From contig NZ_JBNPXI010000037.1 of NCBI RefSeq assembly GCF_050433385.1, positions 1 to 28,872 of the forward strand: 28,872 bases of DNA. The letters are read 5' to 3'. The position numbers were made by a program, and so were the translations under genes. This document shows, in pieces, positions 1 to 8,102 of this stretch (position 1 is the stretch's first letter; each line of letters opens with the position of its first letter). The notes beneath the pieces are model-generated. The model saw nothing but the letters and a program-made list of their open reading frames with translations, did not search any database and was not told the origin of the DNA. Origin of the DNA: Brassicibacter mesophilus. Its GTDB lineage: Bacteria; Bacillota; Clostridia; Tissierellales; Proteiniboraceae.

Positions 1-2
1 TG

Positions 3-50
3 ATGAAGGAAGAATACCTTCTTCAGTTACTTAGGTATAGAAAAGGTTAA
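3..50 (+). other. Possible 3' end of an upstream gene cut by the window edge
   Basis: Two overlapping frames stay open from the left edge and stop early. One ends with a TAA at 48-50 and reads like a Lys/Leu/Arg-rich C-terminus (MKEEYLLQLLRYRKG). The other ends at a TAG near 32-34. Either could be the tail of a gene that starts outside the window. The few codons do not allow a family assignment or a choice between the frames. Confidence 0.2.
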
Positions 51-101
51 ATATGTATTATCCTTAATGGCTATATCATTATTATACAAGGAGGTGTTTT
101 A

Positions 102-380
102 TTGGAGTACTTTGTTAGTTTTATAGCTTTTTTTGCAATATATTCTTGTGCTAATATTTTAGTAGAGCCAATTAGAAAAAAATATTTAGTGAAAAAGACA
201 CCAGAAAATGCTTCTATAAAAAAGAAAAATAGTAAAAATAATAAGGACAATAAAAAGCAATCACACATAGCATCAAATAAAGAAAATAAAAGAGAAGAGA
301 TTATAGGAATATTAAAGCACTCTTTGATTGTGAGCTTTATATATGTATTTGTGATATTTATTTTAAAAAGATTTTCATAG
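102..380 (+). CDS. Small Lys-rich two-helix membrane protein, function unknown
   Basis: A 92-residue protein that starts at TTG 102 behind a near-perfect SD (AAGGAGGTG at 88-96), which is why the TTG is preferred. Residues about 3-20 form one hydrophobic helix and residues about 72-90 a second. The roughly 45 residues between them are highly basic and hydrophilic, so the predicted topology is a hairpin in the membrane with a charged loop, probably cytoplasmic. It ends about 20 bases before pheS and has no terminator after it, so it is probably cotranscribed with pheS-pheT. I recognise no family; a small membrane protein of unknown role is all the sequence supports. Confidence 0.7.
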   Translation: MEYFVSFIAFFAIYSCANILVEPIRKKYLVKKTPENASIKKKNSKNNKDNKKQSHIASNKENKREEIIGILKHSLIVSFIYVFVIFILKRFS

Positions 381-400
381 TATAGAAAGGAGCGCATGAC

Positions 401-1423
401 ATGAAAGAAAATCTGATGAACATTAAAGAAAGAGCAGTATCAGAGCTTGGAAAAGTAGCTAGTCTTGAAGAGCTTGAACAAATTAGAATTAAGTATTTGG
501 GGAAAAAGGGAGAGTTGACTCAAGTACTGAGAGGTATGGGTGGGCTATCTAAGGAAGAAAGGCCAATTGTAGGTCAAATTGCTAATGAAGTTAGGGAAGA
601 AATTGAACAAGGACTTGAAAAAATTAAAGAAAAATTAAAAGAAGAAACAAAAAAGGTAAAATTAAATGCAGAGAGAATTGATATTTCAATTCCTGGAAAA
701 GAGATACCTGTAGGACATAGACATCCTTTACTTTCTACAATGGAAGAATTAGAAAACATATTTATGAACATGGGATTTAGTATAGTGCAAGGGCCTGAGG
801 TTGAAACTGTTTACAATAACTTTGATGCACTTAATTCGCCGGAAAATCATCCTTCAAGAGATCCGTCAGATACCTTCTATATAACTGAAGATATGCTTCT
901 AAGAACTCACACTTCACCTGTACAGATAAGAGTTATGAAGCAAAATACACCTCCATTAAGAATTGTTTCAGCTGGAAGAACATTTAGATTTGATGATGTA
1001 GACGATACTCATTCTCCTATGTTTCATCAATTAGAAGGGTTGGTAGTAGACAAAAATATTACAATGGCAAATCTTAAACATACAATAGATATGTTTATCA
1101 AACAACTTTTTGGAAGTGAAATGAAGACAAGATTTAGACCTCACTACTTCCCATTTACTGAACCAAGTGCTGAAGTAGATGTTTCTTGTTTTAAGTGTAA
1201 GGGAGAAGGCTGCGAATCATGTCATGGAACTGGATGGAGTATGGAGCTATTAGGTTGTGGCATGGTACATCCTAAGGTTTTAAAGAATTGTGGGATAGAC
1301 CCTGATATATATAGTGGCTTTGCGTTTGGGCTTGGAGTTGACAGAATAGCAATGGTTAAATATGGAATTAATAATATAAGATTGTTATTTGAAAATGATA
1401 TGAGGTTTTTAGGTCAATTCTAA
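401..1423 (+). CDS. pheS: Phenylalanine--tRNA ligase alpha subunit
   Basis: The catalytic alpha subunit of the cytoplasmic (alpha-beta)2 phenylalanyl-tRNA synthetase, which activates phenylalanine with ATP and charges tRNA-Phe. Its 340 residues match the bacterial norm. Residues about 1-90 are a charged helical tRNA-binding arm. The class II catalytic core follows, with motif 2 around residues 193-212 (RTFRFDDVDDTH), the substrate segment FRPHYFPFTEPSAEVDV near 246-262, and motif 3 around 306-320 (GFAFGLGVDRIAM). Four cysteines at about 263, 266, 271 and 274 form the small zinc-knuckle-like insertion seen in many bacterial PheS. The start is set by AAAGGAG at 386-392. pheT follows 66 bases downstream, the usual pair. 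No T-box lies directly upstream, so any control would act further left. Confidence 0.98.
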   Translation: MKENLMNIKERAVSELGKVASLEELEQIRIKYLGKKGELTQVLRGMGGLSKEERPIVGQIANEVREEIEQGLEKIKEKLKEETKKVKLNAERIDISIPGKEIPVGHRHPLLSTMEELENIFMNMGFSIVQGPEVETVYNNFDALNSPENHPSRDPSDTFYITEDMLLRTHTSPVQIRVMKQNTPPLRIVSAGRTFRFDDVDDTHSPMFHQLEGLVVDKNITMANLKHTIDMFIKQLFGSEMKTRFRPHYFPFTEPSAEVDVSCFKCKGEGCESCHGTGWSMELLGCGMVHPKVLKNCGIDPDIYSGFAFGLGVDRIAMVKYGINNIRLLFENDMRFLGQF

Positions 1424-1489
1424 CTAAAAAGCATATGGATGTGAGAAATATTTCAGGCTTTAATTCATGAGAAGAAGGAGAGGAATGTT

Positions 1490-3886
1490 ATGCTAGTACC
1501 TGTAAAATGGTTAAAGGAATACGTAAATATTGATATAGATACAAAATTATTAGCTGATAAACTGACTATGTCAGGTTCTCATGTTGATTCTATTGAAAGT
1601 GTTAATAAGGGAGTAGAAAATGTAGTAGTAGGAAAAATACTTGAAATAACAAAACACCCTGATGCAGATAAGCTTGTTATTACTAGTATAGATGTTGGCA
1701 GCGAAAAAATACAAATAGTTACTGGTGCAAACAATATTAAGGTTGGCGACTATATTCCAGTTGCATTGTCAGGAGCTAGGCTTCCTGGTGGAGTTAAAAT
1801 AAAGAAAGGCAAACTAAGAGGAGTCGAATCAAATGGAATGCTTTGCTCTGCAAATGAGCTTGGTATAGATGATAGTGTAACTCCTAAAGAGCAGAAAGAC
1901 GGTATTTATATATTAGATCAAGAGTATCAATTAGGAAAAGATATTAAAGAGGTATTAGAACTTAATGGAGAGATTATTGATTTTGAAATAACACCAAATC
2001 GCCCTGATTGTCTAAGCATAATAGGCATGGCTAGAGAAACAGCTGCTACGCTAGGCAGTAGCTTAACTTATCCAAATATAGAAATAAAGAATGAAGTTGA
2101 TAATATAGATGAATATGTAAAGAACATAGAAGTTAAGGATAATGACTTATGTAAAAGATATTATGCTAAAGTTGTCAAGGATATCAAGATTAGTCAATCA
2201 CCTTTATGGGTTCAAAGAAGACTTATTGAAGCAGGAGTTAGACCTATCAACAATATTGTAGATATAACTAACTATGTTATGCTTGAAATGGGCCAGCCTA
2301 TTCATGCTTTTGACTTAGACATGATAGAAGAAAATACAATAGTTGTAAGAAGAGCTAATGATGGTGAAAAGCTAACAACTCTTGATGGAGTAGAAAGAAG
2401 CTTAAATTCTTCAATGCTTGTAATTGCAGATGCAAATAAACCAATGGCTATTGCTGGAGTAATGGGTGGTCAAGATAGTGAAGTGACAAAGGAAACAAAG
2501 ACAATACTAATTGAATCTGCAAACTTTAACGGCAGAAGTGTTAGACTGGCTTCAAGGACAGTGAGTCTAAGAACAGAAGCGTCTGCAAAATTTGAAAAAG
2601 ATCTAGACCCTAATTTGTCAGAAGCTGCTTGTAATAGAGTATGCCAATTGCTTGAAAAAATCGAAGCTGGTACTGTTGTTGGAGGATGTGTAGATATATA
2701 TAATGAAAGGGTAGAAGAAAGAATTATAGAATTGTCTCCAGAAAAAGTTAGTAAATTACTTGGTATTGAAATATCTATTGATAGAATGCTACAAATGTTA
2801 GATAGTCTTGAACTTAAATCAAAGTATGAGTATAATAAAATATACGCTACAATACCTACTTTTAGAAGAGATTTAGAGCTTGAAGCGGATTTAATTGAAG
2901 AAGTCGGTAGAATATATGGATTTGATAATATTAATGCACAACCTTTGATTGGAACTTTGACAAAAGGAGAAAAATCATCGCTTAGAGAGATTGAGGATAA
3001 AGTTAAATCTATATTATCAGGTATAGGATTAAATGAGATAATGACATACTCATTCGTAAGTCCAAAGACGTATGATAAAATTAATTTACCTTCAGACAGT
3101 ATTAAGAGGAACTATGTAGAAATTAGAAATCCTCTAGGTGAAGATTATAGTGTGATGAGGACAACATTAATTGCAAATATGATGGATGTTTTAACTAGAA
3201 ACTATAAATATGGTGTAGAAAGAGCACTAGCATATGAAATAGGAAATATATTTATTCCAAAAGAGGTTCCAGTAACAAGTCTTCCATATGAGAATAAAAC
3301 TTTATGTATTGGTATATATGGAGATAGCAGTTTTTATGAGATCAAGGGTGTAGTAGAAATGTTGTTAAATAGATTAGGAATTAGCGACTATGATTACCTA
3401 AGAGAAGAGAATCATAGTACTTTTCATCCTGGAAGAACCGCTAATATAATAAAAGATAATCATGTAATAGGTATAATTGGAGAACTACATCCAGATGTAT
3501 TAGAGAATTATGGAATGAAAGAAAGAGCTTATGCTGCGGAAATAGATTTTGAGCTAATAGCTTTTCTTGCAAAGTTACAAAGAAAGTACACTCCTCTTCC
3601 AAAATATCCATCTATGTCAAGAGATATAGCTTTAGTACTTGACAGAGATATTATGGTTAAAGAAATAGAAAAGATTATATGGAGTAATGGCAAAGGACTA
3701 GTTTCGGGTGTCAAGTTATTTGATGTTTATACTGGAAGTCAAATAGAGGAATCTAAGAAAAGTGTTGCATACTCTATTACTTATAGATCTATTGAAAAGA
3801 CATTAACTGATGAAGAAGTAACTAAAGTTCATAATAATATATTAGAAGAACTAAAGAGCACATTGAATGCTGAATTAAGAAGCTAA
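1490..3886 (+). CDS. pheT: Phenylalanine--tRNA ligase beta subunit
   Basis: The 798-residue beta subunit, which binds tRNA and edits mischarged Tyr-tRNA-Phe. Domains in order are an EMAP/OB-fold tRNA-binding domain (about 40-150), the B3/B4 editing domain (about 210-385), the B5 helix-turn-helix domain (about 400-475), a catalytic-like core that lacks the active site, and the C-terminal FDX-ACB anticodon-binding domain (about 705-797, beginning YTPLPKYPSMSRDIALV). The B3/B4 segment carries the family's LRTEAS..FEK signature, here preceded by RTVS rather than the more usual shorter RTG-type turn. The SD AGAAGGAGAGG lies just before the ATG. A terminator at 3897 closes the unit. Confidence 0.98.
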   Translation: MLVPVKWLKEYVNIDIDTKLLADKLTMSGSHVDSIESVNKGVENVVVGKILEITKHPDADKLVITSIDVGSEKIQIVTGANNIKVGDYIPVALSGARLPGGVKIKKGKLRGVESNGMLCSANELGIDDSVTPKEQKDGIYILDQEYQLGKDIKEVLELNGEIIDFEITPNRPDCLSIIGMARETAATLGSSLTYPNIEIKNEVDNIDEYVKNIEVKDNDLCKRYYAKVVKDIKISQSPLWVQRRLIEAGVRPINNIVDITNYVMLEMGQPIHAFDLDMIEENTIVVRRANDGEKLTTLDGVERSLNSSMLVIADANKPMAIAGVMGGQDSEVTKETKTILIESANFNGRSVRLASRTVSLRTEASAKFEKDLDPNLSEAACNRVCQLLEKIEAGTVVGGCVDIYNERVEERIIELSPEKVSKLLGIEISIDRMLQMLDSLELKSKYEYNKIYATIPTFRRDLELEADLIEEVGRIYGFDNINAQPLIGTLTKGEKSSLREIEDKVKSILSGIGLNEIMTYSFVSPKTYDKINLPSDSIKRNYVEIRNPLGEDYSVMRTTLIANMMDVLTRNYKYGVERALAYEIGNIFIPKEVPVTSLPYENKTLCIGIYGDSSFYEIKGVVEMLLNRLGISDYDYLREENHSTFHPGRTANIIKDNHVIGIIGELHPDVLENYGMKERAYAAEIDFELIAFLAKLQRKYTPLPKYPSMSRDIALVLDRDIMVKEIEKIIWSNGKGLVSGVKLFDVYTGSQIEESKKSVAYSITYRSIEKTLTDEEVTKVHNNILEELKSTLNAELRS

Positions 3887-3896
3887 TTAGTGTAAG

Positions 3897-3924
3897 AGAG
3901 TAGGTTTTAAGCCTACTCTTTTGT
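3897..3924 (+). terminator. Rho-independent terminator after pheT
   Basis: An 8-bp perfect stem, AGAGTAGG at 3897-3904 with CCTACTCT at 3912-3919, has a 7-base loop and is followed by a T-rich tract. It lies 10 bases past the pheT stop and separates the pheST unit from zapA. Confidence 0.85.
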
Positions 3925-4061
3925 TATTATTTATGATAAAGTATAATTATATAACTTGATTTATATTAATAAAAATAAACTCTTTTAGAAAATTAGAAGG
4001 AAATATTTGATATAAAAAGAATTATATAATTAAGTGATGTTCTTAAAGGAGAGTGTAGACT

Positions 4062-4604
4062 ATGACAAATAACAAAAAAGTTATAGTTAGAATAAATGGA
4101 CAAGATTTTACAGTGGTAGGCAATGAATCTGAGGAGTATGTAAAAGGAATAGCCAATTTTGTTGATGAAAATATAAAAGAAATTGTAAAAAAAAATAGTA
4201 AGCTAAGTCAATCAATGTCAGCTATTCTTGCTGCTTTTAATATAGCTGACAAGTATTATAGAAACAGTACAGAATTGAGTCAAATAAAAGAAAATGTTGT
4301 TGAACCACTTAAAGAATTAGAGAGTATCAAAGCGGAGCTTGTCGATAGTAAGACTAAGGCTGAAACACTTAAATATGAATGTGACACATATAAAGATGAA
4401 CTTCTTCAATCAAAGAGAGAACTTGAACATTTACATAAGAAGCTTAGACAGTATGAACAGTCTTTAAAACTTAAAGAAGATGAACTATTAAATACTCAAA
4501 AAATGATAAATGAGTTACAAAACAAATTATTTGAAAATCAGATTGAATTAGTGCAAACAAAAAAAGAGCTTGAAGAGTCTTTAAGAATACTAGATAAGGA
4601 TTAA
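4062..4604 (+). CDS. zapA: ZapA-like cell division protein with long coiled-coil tail
   Basis: The N-terminal 85 or so residues match the ZapA family: a short beta-strand region (VIVRINGQDFTVVGNESEEYV), then helices containing ANFVDENIKEI and the AALNIADKYYR-like segment (here AAFNIADKYYR). ZapA is a cytoplasmic protein that bundles FtsZ protofilaments at mid-cell. At 180 residues this copy is about twice the length of minimal ZapA. Residues about 90-178 are almost continuous heptad-like Leu/Glu/Lys sequence, so a long parallel or antiparallel coiled coil is likely. An SD (AAAGGAGAG) precedes the ATG. In many clostridia zapA sits between pheT and a U32 gene, as it does here. The function of the tail is inferred only. 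Confidence 0.85.
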   Translation: MTNNKKVIVRINGQDFTVVGNESEEYVKGIANFVDENIKEIVKKNSKLSQSMSAILAAFNIADKYYRNSTELSQIKENVVEPLKELESIKAELVDSKTKAETLKYECDTYKDELLQSKRELEHLHKKLRQYEQSLKLKEDELLNTQKMINELQNKLFENQIELVQTKKELEESLRILDKD

Positions 4605-4626
4605 ATGAATAAAAGTGAATTACTTA

Positions 4627-4653
4627 CGCAAAATAACCTTAAGATATTTTGCG
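4627..4653 (+). promoter_or_regulatory. Hairpin abutting the ribosome binding site of the DUF421 gene
   Basis: A perfect 9-bp inverted repeat, CGCAAAATA at 4627-4635 and TATTTTGCG at 4645-4653, with a 9-base loop. Its last paired G is the first G of the SD GGAGGT (4653-4658) for the ATG at 4664. It has no U tract, so it is not a terminator. It could limit ribosome access, or be opened by ribosomes translating a 31-codon ORF that begins directly after the zapA stop (4605-4700). Confidence 0.4.
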
Positions 4654-4663
4654 GAGGTATATT

Positions 4664-5290
4664 ATGCATAATCACCTTATACAAGATCCAATATATTTGA
4701 TTAGGGCTATTGGTGGATACTTTGTTGCATTGATAATTGTTAGAATAATGGGCAAAAGATCTATTGGAGAGCTTGGGGCATTTGATTTTGTTCTTATGAC
4801 TGGTATAGGTCACATTATGAGTTCGGTTGCGCTAGAAAGAAAGGTTCCATTCCATGATGGTGTGCTAGTACTTATAACACTAGCAGTCTTAGAAATATTT
4901 CTCTCTTACTTGACTTATAAAAGCAGAAAACTTGGGAAATTAATAGAAGGTAAGCCCACTTATCTTATAGATGAAGGCAATGTTTTAGAAAAAAATTTGA
5001 AAAAAGAAAAGATCAATATGTATGATATGAGACAAGAGCTTAGAAAATATGGGATAGATAATGAAAATGATGTAAAAAAAGCCCTTATTGAAGCATGTGG
5101 TAAATTTACTGCAGTATTAAAGGATGCTGAAGAGCCTTTGAGGAGAAAAGACTTAGGAATATATAGTGAAGGTGACAGTCCGCAGTACCTAGATAAAAGA
5201 TTCGCAGAGGTAAGAAAAGAGATTGATAGATTGAATGTAAGCCTAAATAATCTTATAATAGAAGTAAGAAAGATAAGTAATAAGGAGTAG
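4664..5290 (+). CDS. DUF421 family membrane protein (YetF-like)
   Basis: A 208-residue protein. The start is the ATG at 4664, with GGAGGT five bases upstream; an in-frame TTG at 4649 has no SD. The N-terminal part forms two or three membrane helices and carries the DUF421 hallmark RxxGKRxxGELxxFDFVLxxxIGxI. The cytoplasmic C-terminal domain holds the family segments GKPTYLIDEGNVLEKNLKKEKI and MYDMRQELRKYGI. DUF421 proteins (B. subtilis YetF, YkjA, YrbG and relatives) are common in spore formers and lack a firmly defined reaction. The protein lies in tandem between zapA and the U32 gene. Its stop codon is inside the following terminator stem. Confidence 0.85.
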   Translation: MHNHLIQDPIYLIRAIGGYFVALIIVRIMGKRSIGELGAFDFVLMTGIGHIMSSVALERKVPFHDGVLVLITLAVLEIFLSYLTYKSRKLGKLIEGKPTYLIDEGNVLEKNLKKEKINMYDMRQELRKYGIDNENDVKKALIEACGKFTAVLKDAEEPLRRKDLGIYSEGDSPQYLDKRFAEVRKEIDRLNVSLNNLIIEVRKISNKE

Positions 5291-5309
5291 TTTTCTACTC
5301 TTTTATTTT
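5282..5309 (+). terminator. Terminator overlapping the stop codon of the DUF421 gene
   Basis: AAGGAGTAG (5282-5290) can pair with CTACTCTTT (5295-5303), giving 9 bp with one G-U pair and a TTTT loop. A T-rich run (TTTTATTTT) continues to 5309. The stop TAG at 5288-5290 lies in the 5' arm. It is short, so readthrough into the U32 gene 35 bases on is plausible. Confidence 0.6.
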
Positions 5310-5344
5310 GCACACAATTAAGAAATATATGAGGAGTTGGATTT

Positions 5345-7801
5345 ATGAATAATAGTATTGAACTACTGTCACCTGTAGGAAGCATGGAGGCCCTCTTTGC
5401 GGCTGTAGAAAATGGCGCAAATGCTGTATATTTAGGAGGGAAGCTTTTTAATGCAAGGCAGTATGCATCAAACTTTGACTATGCTGAACTAAAAGCAGCA
5501 GTAGAATATGCACACTTAAGAAATGTAAAGGTGTATGTTACAGTAAATATATTATTAGAAGATAAAGAGCTTGAAGAAGTAATTGATTATCTTATTTTTT
5601 TATATAACATAGATGTAGATGCAGTTATAATTCAAGACTTGGGGTTATATGAAATAATCAAAGATATATTACCAGACTTTGAGGTTCATGGTAGTACACA
5701 AATGTCAATAAATAATCACATGGGCGTTAAGTTTTTAGAGGAGCTTGGATTTCAAAGAGTTGTTCTTGCAAGAGAGCTTTCAATAGATGAAATCAAGTTT
5801 ATTAGCGAAAATACAGATATTGAACTAGAGGGCTTTATTCACGGTGCATTGTGTGTAAGCTATTCTGGACAGTGCTTAATGAGCAGCTTAATCGGTGGAA
5901 GAAGTGGAAATAGAGGAACATGTGCTCAACCATGTAGAATGTCATATTCAATTGTAAACATAAAGAGTGGTCAGGTGATAAATGATAGATTTAATGAAAA
6001 GTATATTTTAAGTACTAAAGATTTAAATACAATAGAGCATATTGAGGAAATTATTGATGCTGGCGTTACATCATTTAAAATTGAAGGAAGAATGAAGAAG
6101 CCAGAATATGTGGCTATTATTGTAAATAAATATAGAAAAGCACTAGATAACATAAAAGGTGACAACAGGTATGCTTTAAAGAGTAGAGATATAAAAGATA
6201 TGGCACAGATGTTTAATCGCGGTTTTACAAAGGGATATATAATGAATGATTTCGGAGGAGACTTTATATCATTTGATAAACCGAATAACAGAGGTGTTAG
6301 TATTGGAAAAGTTATTAAAACTGACAAGTCATATACTTATATACAGCTAGATGATTCATTAAGTAAAGGGGATGGAGTAGAAATAGTAAACAACAATGGA
6401 GATAGTTATGGTGCGATAATAGATTTTATGTATATTGATGATAAAAAAGTTGAGCAAGGCTTTTCACAAGATATTGTAAAAATAAAGAATATTAGAGGGG
6501 TTTCTAGGGGAGCCTCTGTCAATAAAACATTTGATATCAAGCTAAATGAAGCTGCAAAAGAGACTTTCACCAAGAACAAGAATAAATTAAGTATTAATAT
6601 GTCAATAAAGGTTGAGATTGATAAACCTATAGAGTTAACAATATGGGAGCAATCAAGCCGTGTTACTGTTAAAAGTGATGAATTGGCTGAAAAGGGTATA
6701 AAAATGAGCCTAAATGAGAATAAAGTAAGGTCGCAGATGGAGAAATTAGGTGATACACCATATTTACTATCAGGTATAGAAATAAAATTAGATGAAAACG
6801 TAATGGCACCAATGAGTGTATTAAATAAACTGCGTAGAAAAGGTATTGAAGAACTAAACAAAAAAAGAGGGAATTTCAATAAGAGAGTAGAAATAAATAG
6901 AAATGATTTGGTTTCAAAGATAGATCAGGTTTTTGATTTCCCAGGAAATCAAGTAAAAGACTCAAATAAGATTAGCGTTAAGGTTAGTAATATAGAGCAA
7001 TTTAACCAGCTAGACATAAACAAGCTTGACAGAGCTTATCTGGGATTCACTGGTGGACTTGAAGAATGCATTAAACAATTAAAAAGCCATAATAAAGAAG
7101 TATATATTGCTACTGAAAGGATTATTGGAAATGATGAATTTGATGGATTATCAAGAGTATTAGACAGAAATGTATCAGATGTTGATGGAATAAGTATTTC
7201 AAACATAGGAACATTAAAGTTTGTTAAAGACAGATATGATAAGAAAATTCACTGCGACAATGGAATGAATTTATTTAATAGCTTTGCGATAAAGTTACTT
7301 TCTAATTACGGTATTGAAAGTTTGACACTGTCTTCTGAACTTACGCTTGGTCAGATTTCTAATATCTGTGGCAATAACAATATTATACATGAAGCCATAG
7401 GATATGGATATTTGCCTGTTATGCTTACTAAGCATTGTCCATTATCTCTAGTTAAAGGCTGTAAAGATAGCAGTGGTTGTTCTACTTGTAAATTTAATAG
7501 TGGATTTGGGTTATTTGATAGGAAGGGCATGACATTTGAGATAGCTAGAAAAGGAAAGACTACAACTATTTATAACAGTCAGCCTTTAATGATACCTGAC
7601 TATATTGATAAGCTATATTCAAATAATGTGAATATGGTTAGACTTGACTTTACCGTAGAAAAAGAAATACGAGATATTCAAACGGTTTATTATGATTATG
7701 CCAATAAAATTATTGATAAAGATGAGGTGTTAAACTTCTTAGATTATTACAAACAAAAAGTTGCAATTACTAAAGGACACTATTTTAGAGGAGTTATATA
7801 G
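5345..7801 (+). CDS. Large U32 family protein (peptidase U32 / RlhA-TrhP-like RNA hydroxylation family)
   Basis: An 818-residue U32 family protein. Residues about 5-300 form the barrel-like core, which starts ELLSPVGSMEALFAAVENGANAVYLGG. The family signature GFIHGALCVSYSGQCLMSS carries C170 and C177; C193 and C197 follow in RGTCAQPCR. Together these four cysteines are the conserved set usually read as a metal or iron-sulfur site. The middle and C-terminal parts match the longer DUF3656-type U32 proteins, with a second Cys cluster near the end (CPLSLVKGC then CSTC). U32 proteins were first described as collagenase-like peptidases. Characterised bacterial members (RlhA, TrhP) instead support 5-hydroxylation of cytidine in rRNA or uridine in tRNA. 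Family membership is sure; the substrate is unknown. Position between zapA and mutS2 is typical of clostridia. Confidence 0.88.
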   Translation: MNNSIELLSPVGSMEALFAAVENGANAVYLGGKLFNARQYASNFDYAELKAAVEYAHLRNVKVYVTVNILLEDKELEEVIDYLIFLYNIDVDAVIIQDLGLYEIIKDILPDFEVHGSTQMSINNHMGVKFLEELGFQRVVLARELSIDEIKFISENTDIELEGFIHGALCVSYSGQCLMSSLIGGRSGNRGTCAQPCRMSYSIVNIKSGQVINDRFNEKYILSTKDLNTIEHIEEIIDAGVTSFKIEGRMKKPEYVAIIVNKYRKALDNIKGDNRYALKSRDIKDMAQMFNRGFTKGYIMNDFGGDFISFDKPNNRGVSIGKVIKTDKSYTYIQLDDSLSKGDGVEIVNNNGDSYGAIIDFMYIDDKKVEQGFSQDIVKIKNIRGVSRGASVNKTFDIKLNEAAKETFTKNKNKLSINMSIKVEIDKPIELTIWEQSSRVTVKSDELAEKGIKMSLNENKVRSQMEKLGDTPYLLSGIEIKLDENVMAPMSVLNKLRRKGIEELNKKRGNFNKRVEINRNDLVSKIDQVFDFPGNQVKDSNKISVKVSNIEQFNQLDINKLDRAYLGFTGGLEECIKQLKSHNKEVYIATERIIGNDEFDGLSRVLDRNVSDVDGISISNIGTLKFVKDRYDKKIHCDNGMNLFNSFAIKLLSNYGIESLTLSSELTLGQISNICGNNNIIHEAIGYGYLPVMLTKHCPLSLVKGCKDSSGCSTCKFNSGFGLFDRKGMTFEIARKGKTTTIYNSQPLMIPDYIDKLYSNNVNMVRLDFTVEKEIRDIQTVYYDYANKIIDKDEVLNFLDYYKQKVAITKGHYFRGVI

Positions 7802-7890
7802 ATAAGAAATATAAGAATCTGAGTAAAAAAGAACATTTATGGGATGAAGATTTTGAGAAAACTATAAGCTTATCAACTAAAAAATCTTAA
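7798..7890 (+). pseudogene. Protein-like 30-codon reading frame without a normal start, possible gene remnant
   Basis: Directly after the U32 gene, in another frame, 30 codons read like a charged soluble protein (it includes NLSKKEHLWDEDFEK) and end at TAA 7888-7890. There is no ATG, GTG or TTG at the front. The only positional start is an ATA overlapping the U32 stop by four bases, downstream of a plausible SD (AGAGGAG at 7787-7793). It could be the tail of a decayed gene, a frameshifted extension of the U32 gene, or a small gene with a rare start. Low confidence. Confidence 0.25.
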
Positions 7891-8044
7891 AATTTGCAAA
7901 CTCGCTCCCCAAAACATTATGCTCAAACATGCAAATTTATTAACAGATTTTTTACCTACTTTCACCTAGTTTTCTTAACAAAATCTCATAAGCATTCTCT
8001 TATCTTTTTTACTCAAATTCAACTTATTTTTTATTTTAAATTTG
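7890..8044. repeat. Multi-hairpin AT-rich intergenic element before mutS2
   Basis: Four inverted repeats lie in series in this otherwise empty stretch. AAATTTGCA (7890-7898) pairs with TGCAAATTT (7930-7938). AGATTTT (7945-7951) pairs with AAAATCT (7980-7986). ATAAG (7988-7992) pairs with CTTAT (7999-8003). CAAATT (8014-8019) pairs with AATTTG (8039-8044). Read on the minus strand, the 9-bp stem is followed by TAAGATTTTTT and could terminate transcription leftward. The minus strand also has near-repeated ACTAGGTGAAAGTAGGT. Base composition differs from the genes: the plus strand is pyrimidine-rich. It may be a dispersed intergenic repeat, but no second copy is in this window. Confidence 0.45.
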
Positions 8045-8102
8045 TTATCTATATAAATAAATGTATTTATGTGGATTGCACTCAGAGTTAGGAGGGAATA
8101 CA

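Noticed and set aside
1..100. Imperfect hairpin at the left edge and possible T-box for pheST
   Set aside because: No T-box bulge sequence and no terminator U tract before the first gene; the hairpin has a bulge and is followed by mixed sequence.
71..397. 108-codon leftward frame opposite the first small gene
   Set aside because: Phe/Leu/Ile-rich antisense of a Lys/Asn-rich gene; no SD, while the rightward gene has a near-perfect one.
1187..1225. CxxC-x4-CxxC cluster in PheS, considered as a fused zinc finger or DnaJ-like domain
   Set aside because: It is a short insertion known in many bacterial PheS proteins, not an added domain.
7894..8091. 65-codon rightward frame in the gap before mutS2
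   Set aside because: No SD, low-complexity Phe/Tyr/Leu composition, and it lies over inverted repeats; it overlaps the mutS2 start region in another frame.
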